From NCBI GenBank assembly GCA_002397345.1, contig DHAH01000141.1:1-10219 (forward strand): a stretch of 10,219 nt of DNA, in the 5' to 3' direction. Each line of letters starts with the position of its first letter. Position 1 is the stretch's first letter. The position numbers and the translations under genes were made by a program. Of this stretch, positions 6,746-10,219 are shown piece after piece. Under the pieces are notes generated by a model. That model did no database searches. It was not told the origin of the DNA and saw only the letters and a list, made by a program, of their open reading frames with translations. The stretch is from Clostridiales bacterium UBA4959. Lineage in GTDB: Bacteria > Bacillota > Clostridia > Oscillospirales > CAG-272.

Positions 6746-6771
6746 CATGGTTCGACACATAACACCATAAT
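6742..6771 (+). promoter_or_regulatory. Near-consensus promoter upstream of small terminase
   Basis: TTGACA (6742-6747, perfect -35) and CATAAT (6766-6771, five of six for -10) are 18 bases apart. The -35 overlaps the stop of the HNH gene. It would start transcription around 6778, at the G-run ahead of the small terminase. Its spacer contains CATGGTTCGACA (from 6746), the second copy of the element found after the DUF1492-type gene. Confidence 0.6.
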
Positions 6772-6777
6772 ACGGTA

Positions 6778-6864
6778 GGGGGGGAGGTCGAATCTCTAAA
6801 GGTCAAAGAAGGTCAAAGCGCGCTCGGCAATTCGTGTGCGTTTTTCAATAATCAAAAATCAAAA
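6778..6864. other. G-run and tandem repeats between HNH and terS (candidate cos/terminase-binding region)
   Basis: The 134-base gap before the small terminase gene has no reading frame that I can support. It contains seven consecutive G (6778-6784) followed by AGG, then AAGGTCAAAG twice in direct tandem (6799-6808 and 6809-6818), with a related GGTCGAAT at 6786-6793. A tandem ATCAAAA pair follows (6851-6857, 6858-6864). In phages with the HNH-P27 arrangement the cohesive-end site is commonly next to these genes, and small terminases bind short repeats. The repeats are seen directly; the cos role is inferred. Confidence 0.45.
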
Positions 6865-6879
6865 CCGGAGGTGACGAAC

Positions 6880-7377
6880 ATGCCCAGTGGTGGCTATCGT
6901 CCGGGGGCAGGGCGTCCTCGGAAGAATATAGACGATAAAAAACTTGAAGGGAAGAATAACAAAAAGAACATACCTGCCACACCGCCTAAGAAGGTAGACT
7001 CGAATGATGTGATGGCGGACTACTTTTCCATGGCGATGAAGGAATGCGCGAACGAGGTTCCGGCGGCTGACGTGCTTCGCGTCGAAATCGAGGAGTACAT
7101 AGCGGCTCGCGGCTGTGAGGGTTACGTCGCGCCCCAGACGATAACCGACTATGTGCTGAACAGGCAGGGTTTCCTCGCTTGTGAAGCTATGAACCGCAAG
7201 ATCGGACGTATGACGAAAGACCTAAAGCTCTCGCCATATGTCACGGCAGGGCAAAGTTATTACAAAGCGATGCGCGATGATTTTATACTAATTATGCAGA
7301 TAATCAACCGCTACGGCGGCAGCCGTGATGAAGAGAAGAACGCTTTCCTTGAGCTTTTGCAGAATAGGGAGTTTTAG
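6880..7377 (+). CDS. terS: P27-family phage terminase small subunit
   Basis: A 165-residue DNA-recognition subunit of the packaging motor, which guides the large terminase to the phage genome. It begins with GGYRPGAGRPRKN (4-16), the basic AT-hook-like start typical of P27 small terminases, followed by a Lys-rich linker to about 40. The conserved helical part follows: VLRVEIEEYIAARGCEG (65-81), VAPQTITDYV (83-92), the region of helices to 110, and KLSPYVTAGQSYYKAMR (116-132). I chose ATG 6880: GGAGGTGA (6867-6874) gives normal spacing, while the in-frame GTG 6871 lies inside that site. Downstream come two methyltransferases instead of the large terminase, which is probably beyond the window. 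Confidence 0.88.
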   Translation: MPSGGYRPGAGRPRKNIDDKKLEGKNNKKNIPATPPKKVDSNDVMADYFSMAMKECANEVPAADVLRVEIEEYIAARGCEGYVAPQTITDYVLNRQGFLACEAMNRKIGRMTKDLKLSPYVTAGQSYYKAMRDDFILIMQIINRYGGSRDEEKNAFLELLQNREF

Positions 7378-7380
7378 TGT

Positions 7381-8619
7381 ATGCAAACCACATCGCGCTT
7401 TGAAAAGGTTAATATAGACAATCTCATTCCGCAAGCTCGAAATGCGCGCACTCACAGCAAAGAACAGATATTACAGCTCCGTGCCAGCTTACGCGAATTC
7501 GGTTTCGTCGCGCCATGCTTGATTGATAGCGACTATAATATTATCGCCGGACATGGGCGCGTGATCGCGGCACGAGAAGAAGGAATCAGCGAGATCCCCT
7601 GTGTGTTTGTAGAACACCTTACCGACGCGCAGAAAAAAGCATACATGCTCGCCGACAACCGGCTCACGCTCAACGCCGGCTGGGATGAGGAACTTCTGGC
7701 GCTCAAATTTGCCGACCTGAAGGAGCTTGGCTTCAACCTCGAGCTTACAGGTTTCGACACTAAAGAGATTGAGAAGCTATTCGCCGCCGACACCGCCGCC
7801 GAGGAGGATGCTTTCGATGTTGACGCTGAACTCGACAAGCCGGTATTCTCACAACTCGGCGACATATGGACACTCGGTCGGCATAGGGTAATATGCGGTG
7901 ACAGTACAAAACCCGAAACATATGAAGTTTTGATGCAGGGTAAAGTTGCGAATCTTATTGTAACCGACCCGCCATATGGCATTGATTATGACAAGGGCGC
8001 AGCGGGTAAAATAAAGAACGACAAATTCGATACCGATGAAAGCTTCTATAAATTTCTGCTCGACGCATTCACGAATATGGGAGCCGCTCTCGCTAATGAC
8101 GGGGCGGCTTATGTTTTTCACGCCGACAGTAAGGGGCTTGTATTCCGCCGTGCGTTCGAGGACGCAGGGTTCAAGCTTTCCGGCTGCTGCATATGGGCGA
8201 AAAACACCTTCACGCTCGGTCGGAGCGATTACCAGTGGTGCCATGAGCCCTGCCTCTATGGGTGGAAAAAGTCTGGTAAGCACATCTGGTATGGCGACCG
8301 TAAACAATCCACAATATGGAATTGCGATAAGCCGTCTCGCTCGGAGCACCACCCGACGATCAAGCCGGTGCCGATACTCGCGATACCGATACAAAACTCG
8401 ACGCAGACAAATGGTTTCGTGCTTGACCCCTTTGGCGGCTCGGGAAGTACGCTCATATGCTGTGAACAGCTTAACCGTCAAGCTTACCTTGCCGAAATTG
8501 ATGAGAAATTCGTGGATGTTATTGTAAATCGCTTCATAGAAACGGTTTCATCATCTGACGAGGTTTTCGTGGAGCGCGACGGACAGCGGCTGTCATACGC
8601 GGAAGTGGTGAATAGATGA
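7381..8619 (+). CDS. ParB-domain fused DNA methyltransferase (beta-class, N6-adenine or N4-cytosine)
   Basis: A 412-residue enzyme that would methylate phage DNA. Residues 6-130 form a ParB/Srx-type N-terminal domain with GHGRVIAA (57-64) and the usual ADNRLT helix after it. The methyltransferase follows: catalytic DPPY at 196-199 (motif IV), HHPTIKP (323-329), and the AdoMet-binding LDPFGGSGST (348-357, motif I). The order IV before I marks the beta class. The target sequence cannot be read from the protein. The start ATG 7381 follows the small terminase stop by three bases, with AGGGAG at 7366-7371. ParB-methyltransferases are common beside terminase genes in Firmicutes phages, where protection against host restriction is the likely role. 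No cognate restriction enzyme is seen in the window. Confidence 0.94.
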   Translation: MQTTSRFEKVNIDNLIPQARNARTHSKEQILQLRASLREFGFVAPCLIDSDYNIIAGHGRVIAAREEGISEIPCVFVEHLTDAQKKAYMLADNRLTLNAGWDEELLALKFADLKELGFNLELTGFDTKEIEKLFAADTAAEEDAFDVDAELDKPVFSQLGDIWTLGRHRVICGDSTKPETYEVLMQGKVANLIVTDPPYGIDYDKGAAGKIKNDKFDTDESFYKFLLDAFTNMGAALANDGAAYVFHADSKGLVFRRAFEDAGFKLSGCCIWAKNTFTLGRSDYQWCHEPCLYGWKKSGKHIWYGDRKQSTIWNCDKPSRSEHHPTIKPVPILAIPIQNSTQTNGFVLDPFGGSGSTLICCEQLNRQAYLAEIDEKFVDVIVNRFIETVSSSDEVFVERDGQRLSYAEVVNR

Positions 8620-9386
8620 TAAAACCTGTGCTGCGGTATCCGGGCGCCAAGTGGAAACTATCTGAGTGGATATGTTCCAACCTTCCTCCGCATGATGTAT
8701 ACCTTGAGCCGTTTTTCGGGAGCGGAGCGGTTTTCTTCGGAAAAGAACCGGTAAGGACTGAAACCATCAACGATATTGACGGCAACGTTGTAAACCTATT
8801 CCGTGTGATACGCGAGCGGACGCATGAACTCTGCGACGCTGTCGCTCTGACTCCTTGGGCGCGGGATGAGTATGTTTTACCGCATAATGAAGCCGCTGAC
8901 GATGTGGAGCGCGCGCGGGTTTTCCTCGTCCGTTGCTGGCAAGCGTTCGGTTCACAAGTGAGAGGTGCGAGCGGATGGCGTAACCGTACCACCGGTAAGT
9001 CACCGAAAGAGCCAGACGTATGGAGACGCTTACCAGAGCGTATTGTTATAGCGGCAGAGCGGCTGCTCGAAGCTCAGATTGAGAACATGGAAGCGATAAA
9101 ACTTATTGAAAGATACAACGCGCCAAACTGCCTGATATACGCCGACCCGCCGTATATGCCCGATACTCGGGGGAAATATATTTATACATATGAGTGTGAC
9201 GATGATTATCATATGCGGCTGCTCGACGTTTTAGAAAGACATCGCGGGTCCGTTTTAATCAGCGGATATGACAGTCCGCTGTACAACGAGCGGTTATCCC
9301 ATTGGCAGCGTATTGAAAAAGAAGCTCGCGCGGAAAAAGGCGCGCTACGGAGAGAAGTACTTTGGATTAAAGAAGTTGTGTCATAA
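8616..9386 (+). CDS. Dam-family DNA adenine N6-methyltransferase (alpha-class)
   Basis: A 256-residue enzyme of the D12/Dam class. RYPGAKWKL (7-15) is the motif X segment, YLEPFFGSGAVFF (29-41) is motif I for AdoMet binding, and YADPPY (D177-P-P-Y180) is the catalytic motif IV; this order defines the alpha class. NDID around 52-55 is the acidic AdoMet-ribose site. The protein is close to the usual length for Dam and looks complete. GATC specificity is possible from the family but cannot be proven. The start overlaps the ParB-methyltransferase stop (ATGA, 8616-8619) with only a weak upstream GGAAG, so translation is probably coupled. It is followed by a hairpin and a new promoter. Confidence 0.93.
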   Translation: MIKPVLRYPGAKWKLSEWICSNLPPHDVYLEPFFGSGAVFFGKEPVRTETINDIDGNVVNLFRVIRERTHELCDAVALTPWARDEYVLPHNEAADDVERARVFLVRCWQAFGSQVRGASGWRNRTTGKSPKEPDVWRRLPERIVIAAERLLEAQIENMEAIKLIERYNAPNCLIYADPPYMPDTRGKYIYTYECDDDYHMRLLDVLERHRGSVLISGYDSPLYNERLSHWQRIEKEARAEKGALRREVLWIKEVVS

Positions 9387-9410
9387 GCACAAGACTGGTG
9401 CTTGATTTTC
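9385..9410 (+). terminator. Hairpin after the methyltransferase pair, weak terminator candidate
   Basis: AAGCAC (9385-9390) pairs with GTGCTT (9398-9403) around a seven-base loop, and GATTTTC follows. The stem is short and the T tract has four bases, so termination would be partial. It overlaps the methyltransferase stop codon and comes just before a separate promoter, which supports a unit boundary here. Confidence 0.45.
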
Positions 9411-9435
9411 GGTACATATATTATCGTGTATATGG

Positions 9436-9464
9436 TTGATATGTTTCAGCTATTACGGTAATAT
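9436..9464 (+). promoter_or_regulatory. Promoter with overlapping palindrome upstream of unknown phage gene
   Basis: TTGATA (9436-9441, five of six) and TAATAT (9459-9464, four of six) are exactly 17 bases apart. TATTACGGTAATA (9451-9463), a perfect 13-base palindrome around a central G, covers the spacer end and most of the -10, the position of a repressor operator. Promoter and palindrome are visible; repression is inferred. Confidence 0.55.
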
Positions 9465-9472
9465 GTGATACA

Positions 9473-9490
9473 CCGAAGGGCGCGCTTCGG
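9473..9490 (+). other. 5' leader hairpin CCGAAG/CTTCGG
   Basis: CCGAAG (9473-9478) pairs perfectly with CTTCGG (9485-9490) around GGCGCG. It would lie at the very 5' end of a transcript from the promoter just upstream. No T tract follows, so it may stabilise the mRNA or affect early elongation rather than terminate. Confidence 0.4.
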
Positions 9491-9518
9491 AATCAATGAA
9501 AAACGAGGTCAACAAACG

Positions 9519-10190
9519 ATGAAGATTTATTACAACTGCATGGGTGACAGGAGGAAGTCACTTGTAGGCGCTTTGAGCCAAGAGTTGAATTCTACCACCC
9601 AATATTTAGGTGCTCCGTCTTTTCAATATGAGATAGGCGAATATTTCATCGAAAAAGATGGTACAGTCACAGGTCCCGATAACAGTGAGCTTGTTGAAAA
9701 GCTTGCAGGTCACGGATTTATCGGTGAAGTTGAGTATGACGACGATGTTCCCGCACCTGCCACTACACCCGAGCGTCTTTCGATTGAAATGCCGATGACA
9801 GGGTTTACCCCCGAAAAGCTCGATAATCTTACAAAAATCATTACCGCCAAATCCGCGCTGCTAAGAATGGCGCTCGGAGCAGAGGATTTACCCATCCGTC
9901 AGACGGACGAAGACGGGGGCAAGCTGTGCTTCCCATGGTTCGAACCCGATTCCGACGCAGACCATGTGCAAGCATACGCGACACTGATCGAGAGGCTCTG
10001 TATGACAGCAAAAGAAAAGAAGCGTGTGACCGCTAAGGAGAAGGAAATTCAAGGTTCTCCGAAGTACGCAATGAGATGTGTTTTACTTTCTCTTGGATTT
10101 ATCGGCGATGAGTATAAATCGGCGAGGAAGATACTACTTTCTAAGATGCCGGGCAGTTCGAGCCGAAAGGAGGTTACGGGCGATGAATAA
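9519..10190 (+). CDS. Conserved clostridial phage protein, so-called virulence-related family
   Basis: A 223-residue protein of a family I recall from clostridial prophages and mobile elements, often labelled virulence-related without experimental support that I know of. Three parts can be seen: an N-terminal alpha/beta segment (1-75) with YLGAPSFQYEIGEYFIEKDG; a middle part (about 88-150) with GFTPEKLDNLTKIITAKSAL and a GGKLCFPWFE turn; and a helical basic end (about 155-223) with TAKEKKRVTAKEKE and LGFIGDEYKSARKILL. There is no signal peptide, membrane segment or enzyme motif, so a cytoplasmic protein is likely. I chose ATG 9519 with GAGG at 9505-9508; the in-frame GTG 9465 lies before the leader hairpin and in the promoter. 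It has its own promoter and stands apart from the upstream operon. Confidence 0.8.
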   Translation: MKIYYNCMGDRRKSLVGALSQELNSTTQYLGAPSFQYEIGEYFIEKDGTVTGPDNSELVEKLAGHGFIGEVEYDDDVPAPATTPERLSIEMPMTGFTPEKLDNLTKIITAKSALLRMALGAEDLPIRQTDEDGGKLCFPWFEPDSDADHVQAYATLIERLCMTAKEKKRVTAKEKEIQGSPKYAMRCVLLSLGFIGDEYKSARKILLSKMPGSSSRKEVTGDE

Positions 10191-10219
10191 AGTACAAAAA
10201 CATCCTAAAGCATATTTTG
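10183..10219 (+). CDS. Start of a further gene, 3' end outside window
   Basis: ATG 10183 opens a frame that reads MNKVQKHPKAYF to the window edge. AAAGGAGG at 10166-10173 is a strong ribosome binding site nine bases upstream, and the start overlaps the preceding stop by eight bases, which indicates coupled translation. Twelve residues are too few to name a product. Confidence 0.65.
   Translation, partial: MNKVQKHPKAYF

Noticed and set aside
7381..7770. A phage partition (ParB) system
   Set aside because: The ParB-type domain is fused to a methyltransferase and there is no ParA gene or centromere-like array nearby.
7849..8481. A 210-codon minus-strand open frame within the ParB-methyltransferase
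   Set aside because: It is fully contained in a well-supported gene with complete catalytic motifs; no independent start signal or recognisable domain.
9465..9467. GTG at 9465 as the start of the unknown phage gene
   Set aside because: It overlaps the promoter's -10 area and has no ribosome binding site; ATG 9519 has GAGG at proper spacing and begins MKIYYN as expected for the family.
1..10219. tRNA, rRNA, insertion sequence or integrase/attachment site
   Set aside because: No cloverleaf, rRNA-like segment, transposase/integrase motif or terminal duplicated repeat was seen on either strand.

Overview
The window is a stretch of a temperate tailed phage (or prophage) of a Gram-positive, spore-forming host, most likely one of the Clostridia of roughly balanced GC content. 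The main grounds are an operon of ATGA-overlapping genes with strong GGAGG-type ribosome binding sites, sigma-A-like promoters, a SpoIIID-like regulator, a DUF1492-type late regulator, and an HNH endonuclease next to a P27-type small terminase. All genes are on the plus strand. The window runs from the end of the replication module into the start of the packaging module.

Replication module (1-5751): the C-terminal part of a family A DNA polymerase (its 5' end is outside the window), a SpoIIID-like DNA-binding protein, a DUF4406/DUF7768-like protein of the nucleoside 2-deoxyribosyltransferase superfamily, and a large primase-helicase (RepB-type primase plus SF3 helicase). These four overlap by 4-11 bases and form one translationally coupled unit. 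A 241-base non-coding gap follows. It carries GAAACAC repeats and a 20-base inverted repeat around an A+T/purine-rich core, and is my best candidate for a replication origin or control region. Then come a VRR-NUC nuclease and a cysteine-rich protein. The SNF2-type helicase that I would expect after the VRR-NUC gene is not present.

Early/late junction (5748-6391): a DUF1492-type regulator with a sigma-region-4-like helix-turn-helix is followed by a 230-base gap. That gap holds a promoter candidate, a near-perfect GAAA-loop hairpin, a second hairpin and a short direct repeat. This is where a late promoter and its switch would be expected.

Packaging module (6392 to end): an HNH endonuclease, then a 134-base gap with a near-consensus promoter, a G7 run and a tandem 10-base repeat (a possible cos/terminase-binding region), then the small terminase. 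Two DNA methyltransferases of different classes follow: a ParB-domain beta-class enzyme and a Dam-family alpha-class enzyme. Next, behind a hairpin and its own promoter/palindrome, is a conserved clostridial phage protein of unknown function, and then the first 12 codons of another gene. The large terminase is not in the window and is presumably downstream.

The layout is that of a recognisable phage type; I see no wholly new system. The parts most worth a second look are the non-coding regions, the strong shortage of GATC sites (14 counted by eye against about 40 expected by chance) beside two methyltransferases, and the separately promoted protein of unknown function at 9519-10190.
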